A stretch of 64,000 nucleotides of DNA from Eubacterium sp. (GTDB lineage: Bacteria; Bacillota; Clostridia; Lachnospirales; Lachnospiraceae): the NCBI GenBank assembly GCA_017459945.1, contig JAFUBZ010000019.1, positions 1 to 64,000 of the forward strand. Direction: 5' to 3'. The notes under the pieces are model-generated. The model saw nothing but the letters and a program-made list of their open reading frames with translations. It had not been told where the DNA came from and ran no database searches. This document shows, piece after piece, positions 16,383 to 25,452 of this stretch. Position numbers and translations under genes: made by a program. The first letter of the stretch is position 1. The number at the start of each line of letters is the position of its first letter.

Positions 16383-18221
16383 ATGTCAAAAGGCTTATTA
16401 AAATTTATCACATGCGGCAGTGTGGATGACGGAAAATCCACATTGATCGGACATATGCTCTATGATGCAAAGCTCTTGTTTACGGATCAGGAGCAGGCGC
16501 TTGAACTCGACAGTAAAGTCGGGTCCCGCGGAGGCAAGGTAGATTATTCTCTGCTTCTGGACGGCCTGATGGCAGAGCGTGAGCAGGGAATCACGATCGA
16601 TGTGGCATATCGCTATTTTTCAACGGAGAACCGGTCGTTTATCGTGGCCGACACACCGGGACATGAAGAATATACCAGAAACATGGCGGTTGGTGCTTCT
16701 TTTGCGGATCTTGCTGTGATCCTTGTGGATGCATCACAGGGTGTTCTGATCCAGACAAGACGTCATACCAGGATCTGTGCGCTGATGGGCATCCGGCATT
16801 TTGTATTTGCTGTCAATAAGATGGATCTGGTTGATTATGATCAGAAGCGGTTTGAGCAGATCAAAAAAGAGATCCGCATCCTGGCTGCTGAGTTTGAATA
16901 TGATTCGATCCAGATCATTCCGGTGTCTGCGACAGAAGGCGATAACATTACCGAACGTTCTTCACGGATGTTCTGGTACAAGGAAGCAACGCTTCTGCAG
17001 TATCTTGAAGAGATCGATGTCGAAAAGGCGGACCGTGAGTCCGGATTTACGATGCCGGTGCAGCGTGTCAGCAGACCGGATCATACCTTCCGCGGATTCC
17101 AGGGGCAGATCGAAACCGGAGCGGTTTCTCTTGGTGATGAGATCTGTGTGCTCCCGTCTGAAGAAACAGCCCGTGTTACAAAGATCTTAAGTGCAGGTGA
17201 AGATGTGGATGAGGCCGGCAAAGGCGAACCTGTGACCATCTGTCTTGACAAAGAGATCGATGTTTCACGCGGATGCGTACTGGTCAAAGACGCAAAAGCG
17301 CGTACCGGCACGATGTTTACGGTACAGCTTCTCTGGATGGATGACGGCAAGCTTTTGACGGGACATAACTACCTGTTACGCCTCGGCACGGCGAAGGTTT
17401 CCGCGACGGTGATGAATATCAAATACCGTATCGATGTGAATACCGGCAATCAGGTTCCTGCAGACGCGATCCGCAAGAATGAGCTGGCGGTCTGTGATAT
17501 CTCTGTTGCAGCGCCGCTTGTGTTTGATGTATTTGAACAGAACCGCGCACTTGGCGGGTTTATTCTGATCGACCGTGTGACGCATATGACGTCTGCCTGT
17601 GGTACGATCCTGCATCCGCTGCGCCGCGCAGACAATATCGTTCCGTATGAAATGGATATTGACCGGACACTCCGGGAGAATCAGAAAGGGCAGAAAGCCC
17701 GTACGATCTGGCTGACCGGCCTTTCGGGATCCGGAAAGTCTACACTTGCAAATGAGATTGAAAAGCGTCTGTTTGCAGAAGGAAAGCATACGATGACGCT
17801 TGACGGTGATAATGTCCGCAAGGGTCTGAATCAGAATCTGGGATTCAAGGAAGCAGACCGGATCGAGAACATCCGCCGTGTCGCAGAGGCTGCACGCCTG
17901 ATGAATGATGCAGGTCTGATCGTGATCGCATCGTTCGTTTCTCCGTATGAGAGAGACCGTGCGCGTGCGCGTGAGATCATCGGATCAGAGAACTTTATTG
18001 AAATCTATGTGAGCACACCGTTAGAAGAGTGTGAACGGCGTGATGTAAAAGGACTTTATCAGAAAGCCCGCCGGGGAGAGATCCCGAACTTCACCGGAGT
18101 CACGGCGGTATATGAAGTGCCGGAGAATCCGGAGATTACGATCGATACGACAGACATCAGCTTAGAAGAAGCGGCAGATGTTGTCTTGGGACAGCTTGCA
18201 GGTTTTTTGCAGGCGGATTGA
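16383..18221 (+). CDS. cysNC: Bifunctional sulfate adenylyltransferase subunit 1 / APS kinase
   Basis: 612 residues. The N-terminal part is an EF-Tu-like GTPase that drives ATP sulfurylase with CysD: P-loop GSVDDGKS at 12-19, DTPGHEEY in switch II and NKMD as G4, then two beta-barrel domains. The C-terminal part from about 440 is adenylylsulfate kinase with its own P-loop GLSGSGKS at 446-453 and the DGDNVRKGLN and SPYERDR motifs, converting APS to PAPS. The fusion is a known form (CysNC or NodQ type). It starts 21 nt after the folded element, with GGAGAT upstream, and is followed 30 nt later by a membrane protein gene. Confidence 0.95.
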   Translation: MSKGLLKFITCGSVDDGKSTLIGHMLYDAKLLFTDQEQALELDSKVGSRGGKVDYSLLLDGLMAEREQGITIDVAYRYFSTENRSFIVADTPGHEEYTRNMAVGASFADLAVILVDASQGVLIQTRRHTRICALMGIRHFVFAVNKMDLVDYDQKRFEQIKKEIRILAAEFEYDSIQIIPVSATEGDNITERSSRMFWYKEATLLQYLEEIDVEKADRESGFTMPVQRVSRPDHTFRGFQGQIETGAVSLGDEICVLPSEETARVTKILSAGEDVDEAGKGEPVTICLDKEIDVSRGCVLVKDAKARTGTMFTVQLLWMDDGKLLTGHNYLLRLGTAKVSATVMNIKYRIDVNTGNQVPADAIRKNELAVCDISVAAPLVFDVFEQNRALGGFILIDRVTHMTSACGTILHPLRRADNIVPYEMDIDRTLRENQKGQKARTIWLTGLSGSGKSTLANEIEKRLFAEGKHTMTLDGDNVRKGLNQNLGFKEADRIENIRRVAEAARLMNDAGLIVIASFVSPYERDRARAREIIGSENFIEIYVSTPLEECERRDVKGLYQKARRGEIPNFTGVTAVYEVPENPEITIDTTDISLEEAADVVLGQLAGFLQAD

Positions 18222-18251
18222 TCCGGACGATGAAATGATGAAACCGAAGCG

Positions 18252-19892
18252 ATGACAGAGTTTTTGTATCAGGAAGAAAAGAATCAGGGGAAAGCTGTTC
18301 CGAAGATCCTTCACAAAAAGGGATATCTTTATGTGACGGAATTTTTCGCGGGAATGGCAGTGATGGCTGTGGAACTGGGTGCCAGCAGACTGCTGGCGCC
18401 TTATTTCAGTTCATCACAGATCGTCTGGACGATCATCATCGGGACGATCATGATCGCGATGGCCCTTGGCAATGTCTGGGGAGGACGGATGGCGGACCGC
18501 TATCCGGAGCCGGACCGCCTCTATAAAAGGATGCTGATCGCTGCCGCCTGGATCGCATTGATCCCTGTTTTGGGAAAGTACGTGATCGTTGGGATCACAG
18601 GGATCCTGATCATCACGATCAACACCAATCTGCTGATCTGGGCAGCGTTTCTTGCGTGCATGATCATTTTTGTATTTCCGCTTTTTTTGCTGGGAACGGT
18701 TACACCTTCTCTGGTAAAGTTTGCGACCGGGAATCTTGAGCACAATGCCAGTGTTGTCGGATCGCTTGGCGCATGCAATACCATCGGAAGCATCATCGGT
18801 ACATTTCTGCCGACGTTTGTCACGATCCCTGCGGTCGGAACAGCCATTACCTTTTTGCTGTTTTCCGGAATCCTGCTGGTCATCGCACTGATCTATTTTA
18901 TTTCCGCGAAGGGCGGAAAACGGATGAGTGCCATTGCAGTGGCGGCGTTTATCGTCTGCAGTATTTTCGGGAACTCTGACAGCTTTGCATTCTGGGAAGA
19001 TAATCTGACTTACGAAGGAGAATCGATCTATAACTATCTTCAGGTAAGAGATACGCCAAAAAGTACGATCCTGTCTACAAACGTGCTGTTCGGCGTACAG
19101 TCCGTCCGGATGAAAGAGGGCGGCCTGACCGGGATGTATTATGATTATGCGCTTGCAGCGCCTGTCATGGCGCATGTGGCGGAAAAAGAGGCGCCGTCGC
19201 TTTTGGTGCTTGGCATGGGGACGGGAACGTTTGCGCAGCAGACGAAAGAGTATTTTCCGAATGTGTCTGTAGAGGGCGTGGAGATCGACGAGTCGATCAC
19301 AGATCTGGCACACGAGTATTTTGAGCTCTCCGAAGAGATTCCGGTCACGACCTATGACGGACGGGCTTATCTATATGCGGATGAAAACCGGTATGACGTG
19401 ATTATGGTGGATGCTTATCAGGATATCACCATTCCGTTTCAGATGAGTTCGGTCGAGTTTTTTGGGCTCGTAAAGGAGCACTTAAAACCGGGCGGTGTCA
19501 TGGTTGTCAATATGAACATGCATACCGATGAAAAAGGTAATATCAATGAATACCTTTCCGATACGATCGATTCGGTCTTTCTGGATGTAGCATGCGCAGA
19601 TGTGCAGGGTTCTACCAACAGAGAATTGTTTGCCAGTGACGATCCGGATGTGATCGATGCCTTCCTGAATCAGCCGGTCAGGACAGGGTCTGCCGATTTG
19701 GATCTGATGATGGAAGAAGTGCGGAGCGGTATGATGCCGTATTGGGGCGGCAGCTACATCTTTACGGATGATAAAGCGCCGGTAGAGCTGATGGGAATGA
19801 AAGCGATCGATGCTCTGATCCGGGATGAACTGGGATATTACAAAGAACTATACCGCGAGAAAGGCTTAAAAGGCCTGATGGATGAAATATAA
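18252..19892 (+). CDS. Membrane-bound spermidine-synthase-like protein
   Basis: 546 residues. The N-terminal half has about seven hydrophobic segments resembling the transporter-like part of fused spermidine synthases (VELGASRLLAPYFSSSQIVW, then GNVWGGRMADRYP). The C-terminal half is a Rossmann methyltransferase/aminopropyltransferase fold with LVLGMGTGTF, an acidic VEGVEIDESI and MVDAYQD. The family is usually annotated as fused MFS/spermidine synthase, but true polyamine synthesis is unproven for such membrane forms, and nothing nearby makes decarboxylated SAM. It lies between CysNC and the lectin-domain protein at 30-35 nt gaps, suggesting one operon. Confidence 0.75.
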   Translation: MTEFLYQEEKNQGKAVPKILHKKGYLYVTEFFAGMAVMAVELGASRLLAPYFSSSQIVWTIIIGTIMIAMALGNVWGGRMADRYPEPDRLYKRMLIAAAWIALIPVLGKYVIVGITGILIITINTNLLIWAAFLACMIIFVFPLFLLGTVTPSLVKFATGNLEHNASVVGSLGACNTIGSIIGTFLPTFVTIPAVGTAITFLLFSGILLVIALIYFISAKGGKRMSAIAVAAFIVCSIFGNSDSFAFWEDNLTYEGESIYNYLQVRDTPKSTILSTNVLFGVQSVRMKEGGLTGMYYDYALAAPVMAHVAEKEAPSLLVLGMGTGTFAQQTKEYFPNVSVEGVEIDESITDLAHEYFELSEEIPVTTYDGRAYLYADENRYDVIMVDAYQDITIPFQMSSVEFFGLVKEHLKPGGVMVVNMNMHTDEKGNINEYLSDTIDSVFLDVACADVQGSTNRELFASDDPDVIDAFLNQPVRTGSADLDLMMEEVRSGMMPYWGGSYIFTDDKAPVELMGMKAIDALIRDELGYYKELYREKGLKGLMDEI

Positions 19893-19926
19893 ACGTAGTG
19901 AAATGATGCGATAAGAGGATGCGTAT

Positions 19927-22191
19927 ATGGGAAAACGGATCGCACTCATCGTAGCGGTCGTTGCTGTCGCGCTTGCGCTGACCGGCAATTCGATCGGATG
20001 GATCCAGCGGACGGAACTGAGCCGCGAGGAGTATTTTGCGTCTTTTGCGCAGGATTACAGAGAACAGGGGAAAGATGATGACGGGAACACCATGATCCTG
20101 GTGTCCGCGCCGGATTTTTCGCGCCTTCAGAAAGAATCTGCCAGACCGATCGCGGAGCTGAATGTCAACGACCTTCAGGTTCTGGTTTCCGGGCATCCTG
20201 CGGTCAAAAAGGATTATACGTTTCCAGTAGAAGAAGTGTCACAGGAGTCAGTGCAGGAGGGATTTTTCAGACAGCTGGCACTCGGCTACCTTTATCAGAC
20301 CGGGGAAACTGCAGCGATCAGCGGCAGATGGTCTGAAAAGAAGAGTGAAGAGGATGCGGCGCTCCTTGCGAGTGAGATCGCGGTATCGACCGGTTCATCA
20401 GAGGAGCCAGCAGGCGATGATCTGAAGGACTATCTGACATGGTATCGGGACGGCAAAGCGGAAAATCTGCTGCTGCTCCCTGAAAACTATAATTACTGGA
20501 AAGTGGCAGAGGCGCTCGATCCTGAGAATGCGGAAGCGATCTGCTATCAGCCGATTTATGAACTGACAGAGGAAACCTTTGCGGTAGAGGATTCCGATTA
20601 CTATGAGATCCTGATGGAAGAACTGGTTCTGATGGATCTGGATGAAAGTAAAACGGAATATGCTTCTGAGCTGACCTTTGATAATCTGCATTCTTTTGTG
20701 GATGCGGAATTCGAAAAAGAGGTCATGCGCAAAGCAGTCGTAGACCGCCTTGCGGGAAGCAGCCCGGGTATGGAATCTCTGCGGGATGACTTAAACAACG
20801 TTACGATCCTGATCAAAAACGGAACAGAAAGCGGATACGAGTGGTCCGAGAGCATGGCGGTCTTTGAAGTGATGGCAGAAAGCTATGCGGACTTTGACAA
20901 CCTGCTGACGACCATTTCGGCAAACAGTGAAGGGGTATTGAAAGAACAGGCAGATACACTTCTTGACGAAGCAAAAAAGGCCATGCAGATCCGCCTTCAG
21001 ACCTATCAGAGCTTTTCCAATGCGACCAGAAGTGATTTCGATGTCCGCTGGCTGAATGCGATTTTCTTTGAAGCAGCCAGGTCGTCGGAGGACTATGCAA
21101 ATGATGCGCAGTTTAGCCGGATGATCGATGAAGCAGAGCAGCTGTTTGGCATGGTTTCGATCCGGCAGGATATGAAGTTAAACATTGCTGCGATGACGGT
21201 GCTTCCGCAGCCGGAGCTGACAAGCTGTATGCAGAACACAAGTGAACTGATCGCACAGGCACAGATCGACAGGATCATAGAGCAGGCGGTTTATGCGCTG
21301 ACCACCCGGATCCAGAAGGAGCAGTCTGCCGGGACATTAAAGGAAATCACCGGAAAAAGCTATATTGCCTATTCCAAGTATCTGCTGTTTGGCAGGATGC
21401 ACGGGGAATATCTGCTGCACGGGTTTGTATCAACAGATAAGGATGTGCGGCAGTGGTTTACGGAAAACGTCGGCACAGACATTGTCTCCTGGTATGATAC
21501 GAAGAGCGCCAATCTTCTGAATATGAGAAGCGATCTTTTAAAGGTTCATGAGTCAGATCTGGAATCCTATGAGGGACACAGCTATCTTTGCGTCGATTCC
21601 GGGAAAACATGGGAAGAGGCAAAAGCATTCTGTGAGTCCATGGGCGGACATCTGGCCTGTATCAATACGGAAGGAGAACAGAAATTCATCGAATCCGTGA
21701 TTAAGAACGGGGATATGCACCAGTACTGGCTCGGCGGCTATGCTTCGGGTGAGGACTATGTCTGGATCACCGGCGAAGAGTTTTCCTATACCAACTGGGA
21801 TGTGAAGGAACCGGGCGGTGAGGGCCTTACGGCAGGCGGCACATATCTGCAGATCTTAAAAGATGCGGATCCAAAGATCACGGACAGCAAAGCGTTTGGC
21901 TGGAAGCTGGCACCGGTTGACAATATTTATAAAGTGGAAAAGCCGGAGTTGATCAAAAAAGCGGAAGAAGAAGCAAAGAAGGCACAGGAGGCCGCCGCAG
22001 CACAAGCGGCCCAGGGTCAGAATCCTGAGAACAATGCGGCTGCCGCTCCGGCCGGCGCGGATCAGGCTGCAGCACTGACACCTGCACAGCAAAAAGAGCT
22101 GGAGACAGTACAGAAACAATATAAAGAAGACCTGGATACGGTAGGTTTTTACGGGACAGATCATGTCGGCTTCATCTGTGAGTGGGATTGA
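19927..22191 (+). CDS. Exported C-type lectin domain protein
   Basis: 754 residues. The N-terminus has an uncleaved or cleavable signal segment (IALIVAVVAVALALTG). Residues 30-540 are acidic and helical with no family I recognise. From about 548 a C-type-lectin-like fold appears: HSYLCVD, TWEEAKAFCESMGGHLACINTEGEQKFIES, YWLGGY and TNWDVKEPGG. The last strand, GFICEWD, is separated from the rest by an Ala/Gln/Pro/Glu-rich stretch at about 671-738. Cysteine spacing fits a disulfide-bonded fold outside the membrane. A surface or adhesion role is plausible but not shown. The next gene may overlap its end. Confidence 0.7.
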   Translation: MGKRIALIVAVVAVALALTGNSIGWIQRTELSREEYFASFAQDYREQGKDDDGNTMILVSAPDFSRLQKESARPIAELNVNDLQVLVSGHPAVKKDYTFPVEEVSQESVQEGFFRQLALGYLYQTGETAAISGRWSEKKSEEDAALLASEIAVSTGSSEEPAGDDLKDYLTWYRDGKAENLLLLPENYNYWKVAEALDPENAEAICYQPIYELTEETFAVEDSDYYEILMEELVLMDLDESKTEYASELTFDNLHSFVDAEFEKEVMRKAVVDRLAGSSPGMESLRDDLNNVTILIKNGTESGYEWSESMAVFEVMAESYADFDNLLTTISANSEGVLKEQADTLLDEAKKAMQIRLQTYQSFSNATRSDFDVRWLNAIFFEAARSSEDYANDAQFSRMIDEAEQLFGMVSIRQDMKLNIAAMTVLPQPELTSCMQNTSELIAQAQIDRIIEQAVYALTTRIQKEQSAGTLKEITGKSYIAYSKYLLFGRMHGEYLLHGFVSTDKDVRQWFTENVGTDIVSWYDTKSANLLNMRSDLLKVHESDLESYEGHSYLCVDSGKTWEEAKAFCESMGGHLACINTEGEQKFIESVIKNGDMHQYWLGGYASGEDYVWITGEEFSYTNWDVKEPGGEGLTAGGTYLQILKDADPKITDSKAFGWKLAPVDNIYKVEKPELIKKAEEEAKKAQEAAAAQAAQGQNPENNAAAAPAGADQAAALTPAQQKELETVQKQYKEDLDTVGFYGTDHVGFICEWD

Positions 22192-22216
22192 TCTGCCGGA
22201 CAATATAGGTAATGCG

Positions 22217-22963
22217 ATGAGCTATAAAGATGAAAAAAGAAAACCGGATTTATATGAGTCCGAAGACGTTGTGAAACTGGATTTTCAGAATATAAACGGA
22301 ACGACAATAGAAGATGTGCAGCGTCTTCTTGTGATGCATAATCAGTTTGAGGATTTCCGCAAGCTGATGATGGAATATGAGTGTGCAATCTCTGAAGTGC
22401 GGACCAAGTTGGACGTGCTGAATGCAGAGATGTCTCTCCGGACAGACCGGAATCCGTTTGAATCGATCAAGGTGCGGTTGAAATCACCGATCAGCATCTA
22501 TGAAAAGATGGAGCGGCGGGGGTATCCGTTTACGGTGAAAAGCATCCGTGACAATCTGCATGACATTGCAGGGATCCGCGTGGTATGTTCTTTTATCGAT
22601 GACATTTATAAGCTGCGGGATTATCTTCTGGGGCAGGACGATGTGACGCTTGTAGAAGAAAAGGATTATATCGCGAACCCGAAGCCGAATGGGTACAGAA
22701 GTCTTCATATCATTATCGAGATCCCGGTTTTTATGGTAGAGGGCAAGGTCCTTCGCCGGGTAGAGGTACAGTTCCGGACGATCGCAATGGATTTCTGGGC
22801 AAGTCTGGAGCATAAGCTGAAATACAAGAAGGATATCGAAAATGCGGAAACGATCATTGAGGAGCTGGCCATTAGCGCTGATATGGTCAACCAGCTCGAC
22901 CGGCGTATGCAACAGATCCGGGAAAAAATCGACGGGAACAGTTTAAAAGAAGAGAACGTATAA
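22217..22963 (+). CDS. Small alarmone synthetase (RelP/RelQ type)
   Basis: Synthesises (p)ppGpp from ATP and GTP/GDP. It has only the RelA/SpoT synthetase domain, with no HD hydrolase or ACT regions. Motifs: DNLHDIAGIRVVCSFIDDIY, KDYIANPKPNGYRSLHI and VEVQFRTIAMDFWASLEHKLKYK, including the conserved Tyr and Glu of the active site. Length from ATG 22217 is 248 residues. An earlier ATG at 22163 overlaps the lectin gene by 29 nt, and ribosome sites are weak for both, so the start is uncertain. A strong terminator follows, just before the ribosomal operon. Confidence 0.9.
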   Translation: MSYKDEKRKPDLYESEDVVKLDFQNINGTTIEDVQRLLVMHNQFEDFRKLMMEYECAISEVRTKLDVLNAEMSLRTDRNPFESIKVRLKSPISIYEKMERRGYPFTVKSIRDNLHDIAGIRVVCSFIDDIYKLRDYLLGQDDVTLVEEKDYIANPKPNGYRSLHIIIEIPVFMVEGKVLRRVEVQFRTIAMDFWASLEHKLKYKKDIENAETIIEELAISADMVNQLDRRMQQIREKIDGNSLKEENV

Positions 22964-22965
22964 AG

Positions 22966-23004
22966 AAAAGCCGCGCAACTTTTTTGGTTGACGCGGCTTT
23001 TTTC
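22966..23004 (+). terminator. Terminator after the alarmone synthetase gene
   Basis: AAAAGCCGCG (22966-22975) pairs with CGCGGCTTTT (22992-23001), extended by an inner CAAC/GTTG, and ends in a T-run. Its right arm overlaps the -35 box of the next promoter. Confidence 0.9.
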
Positions 23005-23016
23005 ATATGGTATAGT
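22988..23016 (+). promoter_or_regulatory. Promoter for rpmG-secE-nusG-rplK-rplA
   Basis: TTGACG (22988-22993) and TATAGT (23011-23016) are 17 nt apart, each one mismatch from consensus. The -35 lies inside the terminator of the upstream gene. Predicted start near 23022. Confidence 0.75.
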
Positions 23017-23084
23017 AGTGTGGCTAAAGAAGCAACTGGTCTTTTTTTTATGCCTAAAAATAGAATTGGATGGAGGTGGAAGCC

Positions 23085-23234
23085 GTGCGTGTTAAGATCA
23101 CATTGGCCTGCACAGAGTGTAAGCAGAGAAACTACGATTTAACAAAGGAAAAGAAAAATCATCCGGATCGTATGGAAGTAAGAAAGTACTGCAGATTCTG
23201 CAGAAAGCATACTCTTCATAAGGAAACAAAGTAA
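23085..23234 (+). CDS. rpmG: 50S ribosomal protein L33
   Basis: 49-residue ribosomal protein of the large subunit. It carries two CxxC pairs (CTEC and CRFC), so it is the zinc-binding form, plus the typical [22 protein letters not shown] core. Start is a GTG at 23085 with GGAGGTGG upstream. Its TAA overlaps the secE ATG by one base. It is the first gene of the L33-SecE-NusG-L11-L1 transcript. Confidence 0.95.
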   Translation: MRVKITLACTECKQRNYDLTKEKKNHPDRMEVRKYCRFCRKHTLHKETK

Positions 23235-23440
23235 TGGGAAAAGAGAAAAGCGAAAAAGCCGAAAGAGGAGCATGGTTTGCCGGACTGAAATCTGAGTTTT
23301 CCAAGATCGCCTGGCTGGACCGGCCCACGCTGTTTAAGCAGGTTGTGGCTGTAATCATTGTCTCAGTGATCCTGGGCATTATTATTGCTGCGCTTGATTT
23401 TGGTATTCAGCAGGGCGTGGATTTCCTTGTCAGTCTTTGA
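23234..23440 (+). CDS. secE: Preprotein translocase subunit SecE
   Basis: 68-residue single-span subunit of the SecYEG channel. The amphipathic segment FAGLKSEFSKIAWLDRPTLFKQ precedes one membrane helix (VVAVIIVSVILGIIIAALDF). Position between rpmG and nusG is the conserved bacterial arrangement. The start overlaps the rpmG stop by one nucleotide. Confidence 0.95.
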   Translation: MGKEKSEKAERGAWFAGLKSEFSKIAWLDRPTLFKQVVAVIIVSVILGIIIAALDFGIQQGVDFLVSL

Positions 23441-23464
23441 CCGTAGAAAGGAGCAGATGCATAT

Positions 23465-23980
23465 ATGGCAGAAGCGCATTGGTATGTAGTTCACACCTAT
23501 TCCGGTTATGAGAACAAAGTAAAAGCGAATATTGAGAAAAAGATTGAAAACCGTCATCTGGAAAATGAGATCCTGGAAGTGCGTGTTCCGATGCAGGACG
23601 TGATCGAGCTCAAAAACGGAGCGAGAAAGCCGGTGCAGAAGAAGATGTTCCCGGGATATGTCCTGATCAACATGGTCATGAATGATGACACCTGGTATGT
23701 CGTTCGCAACACCAGAGGTGTGACGGGATTTGTCGGCCCGGGATCCAAGCCCGTACCGCTGACAGAAGCAGAGATGCGTCCGCTCGGCATTAAAGTGGAG
23801 AATCTGGTCATCGATTATGCAGAAGGTGATTCGGTCAAGGTCATCGCCGGCGTATGGCGTGATACGGTAGGCATTGTCCGCAAGATGGACATGAACAAAC
23901 AGATCGTTACGATCAATGTCGAGCTGTTTGGCCGTGAGACACCTGTTGAGATCAGCTTCGAGGACGTTCAAAAGCTTTAA
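23465..23980 (+). CDS. nusG: Transcription termination/antitermination factor NusG
   Basis: 171 residues. The N-terminal NGN domain (WYVVHTYSGYENKVKANIEK, FPGYVLINM, TRGVTGFVG) binds the RNA polymerase clamp, and a C-terminal KOW domain (EGDSVKVIAGVWRDTVGIV) links to Rho or S10. Normal length, no insertion. It sits 24 nt after secE and 58 nt before rplK. Confidence 0.97.
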   Translation: MAEAHWYVVHTYSGYENKVKANIEKKIENRHLENEILEVRVPMQDVIELKNGARKPVQKKMFPGYVLINMVMNDDTWYVVRNTRGVTGFVGPGSKPVPLTEAEMRPLGIKVENLVIDYAEGDSVKVIAGVWRDTVGIVRKMDMNKQIVTINVELFGRETPVEISFEDVQKL

Positions 23981-24038
23981 CAATTGTTAGATTCTGTGTG
24001 TCAACCGCAGTTATCTTTTATAAAGGAGGCTATTGAAA

Positions 24039-24464
24039 ATGGCAAAAAAAGTAGAAGGGTTTATTAAGTTGCAGATCCCTGCCGGAAAAGCAACGCCGGC
24101 CCCGCCGGTCGGCCCCGCTCTTGGTCAGCACGGTGTGAACATCGTGGAATTCACCAAGCAGTTTAACGCAAAAACGGCGGACATGGGTGATACGATCATT
24201 CCGGTCGTGATCACAGTATATGCTGACAGAAGCTTTAGCTTCATTACAAAGACACCGCCAGCACCGGTTCTGATCAAAAAGGCATGCAAGATCCAGTCCG
24301 GATCAGGCGAGCCGAACAGAACAAAGGTCGCAAAGATCACAAAGGATCAGATCCGCGAGATCGCTGAGACCAAAATGCCGGATCTGAATGCAGCAAACAT
24401 CGAATCTGCCATGAGCATGATCGAAGGTACCTGCAGAAGCATGGGCGTTGTTGTAGAAGACTAA
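24039..24464 (+). CDS. rplK: 50S ribosomal protein L11
   Basis: 141 residues, the family's standard length. It forms the GTPase-associated centre with 23S rRNA. Landmarks are the Pro-rich [19 protein letters not shown] and the C-terminal [13 protein letters not shown] [17 protein letters not shown] 24039 is 9 nt after AAAGGAGG; the TTG at 24033 only extends the frame. In bacteria L1 commonly represses this pair. Confidence 0.97.
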   Translation: MAKKVEGFIKLQIPAGKATPAPPVGPALGQHGVNIVEFTKQFNAKTADMGDTIIPVVITVYADRSFSFITKTPPAPVLIKKACKIQSGSGEPNRTKVAKITKDQIREIAETKMPDLNAANIESAMSMIEGTCRSMGVVVED

Positions 24465-24511
24465 AGGTTTTCGTGGGAGAAGAAATTCGCGATCACCACA
24501 GGAGGTAAAGA

Positions 24512-25204
24512 ATGAAACGAGGAAAGAAATATCTTGAAGCTGCAAAGTCTTATGACAGAACGGTTCAGTATGATCCGGAAGCAGCGATCGAGATCGTAAA
24601 AGAGAATGCAAAAGCAGGATTTGATGAGACCATCGAAGCGCATATCCGTACAGGTTGCGATTCCAGACATGCAGATCAGCAGATCCGTGGAGCGGTCGTA
24701 CTTCCGCATGGAACAGGTAAAACAGTCCGCGTCCTTGTTTTTGCAAAAGGAACCAAACTGGATGAAGCTCAGGAAGCCGGCGCAGATTTCGTTGGCGGCG
24801 AAGAGCTCCTTCCCCGAATTCAGAATGATGGATGGCTTGACTTTGATGTCGTAGTTGCGACACCGGATATGATGGGCGTTGTAGGACGTCTTGGTCGTGT
24901 ACTCGGCCCGAAAGGCCTGATGCCGAACCCGAAAGCCGGTACCGTAACAATGGACGTAGCAAAAGCCATTGCCGATATTAAAGCCGGTAAGATCGAGTAC
25001 CGTCTGGATAAGTCCAATATTATCCACGTACCGATCGGCAAAGCATCCTTTACAAAAGAACAGCTTAATGAGAACTTCCAGACCCTGATGGGTGCAGTCG
25101 TAAAGGCTAGACCGAGCGCAGTTAAAGGTGCGTTCTTAAAGAACATTACGATCGCATCAACAATGGGACCGGGCGTGAAAGTAAACCCGGCGAAGTTCGT
25201 TTAA
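24512..25204 (+). CDS. rplA: 50S ribosomal protein L1
   Basis: 230 residues of the L1 stalk protein, also the usual translational repressor of the rplKA transcript. Landmarks include [50 protein letters not shown] and the C-terminal [15 protein letters not shown] precedes the ATG. A new promoter begins 18 nt after its stop, so the L10-L12 genes are transcribed separately. Confidence 0.97.
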   Translation: MKRGKKYLEAAKSYDRTVQYDPEAAIEIVKENAKAGFDETIEAHIRTGCDSRHADQQIRGAVVLPHGTGKTVRVLVFAKGTKLDEAQEAGADFVGGEELLPRIQNDGWLDFDVVVATPDMMGVVGRLGRVLGPKGLMPNPKAGTVTMDVAKAIADIKAGKIEYRLDKSNIIHVPIGKASFTKEQLNENFQTLMGAVVKARPSAVKGAFLKNITIASTMGPGVKVNPAKFV

Positions 25205-25221
25205 ACAATAATCATTTGTGG

Positions 25222-25250
25222 TTGACACACAGTTTTTAAAATGCTAGAAT
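25222..25250 (+). promoter_or_regulatory. Promoter for rplJ-rplL
   Basis: Perfect TTGACA (25222-25227), a 17-nt spacer and TAGAAT (25245-25250). Predicted start near 25257, at the head of the L10 leader. Confidence 0.85.
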
Positions 25251-25256
25251 AGCAAA

Positions 25257-25440
25257 GCAATTGCCGAAGACAGCAGGTGCCAAAGGGCGTAATCATTGCG
25301 AGCCTGCCGAGGGAATTTACAAATCGTGCGAAAGCATATTGTAAAGAGTTTATACTCCCTCTGTCTTGTGCAGGCAGAGGGAGTTTCTTGTATACACTCC
25401 CGTGGCAATTTTTGTAACCATTGTGCACGAATCAAAAGGA
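25257..25440 (+). ncRNA. Ribosomal protein L10 leader RNA
   Basis: About 185 nt of untranslated leader between a strong promoter and rplJ, containing GC-rich helices and a terminal attenuator hairpin. Position and layout match the L10 leader family, in which the L10-L12 complex binds a kink-turn region and favours premature termination. I assign it mainly from context; covariance search was not possible. Confidence 0.75.
25354..25388 (+). terminator. Attenuator hairpin in the L10 leader
   Basis: ACTCCCTCTG (25354-25363) pairs perfectly with CAGAGGGAGT (25375-25384), followed by TTCTTGT. It lies 65 nt before the rplJ start, as expected for leader attenuation. Confidence 0.75.
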
Positions 25441-25452
25441 GGTGTACGTTTC

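Noticed and set aside
18414..19313. 299-residue antisense frame in the spermidine-synthase-like gene
   Set aside because: Arg/His/Asp-rich shadow translation, no start signals; the sense frame has clear motifs.
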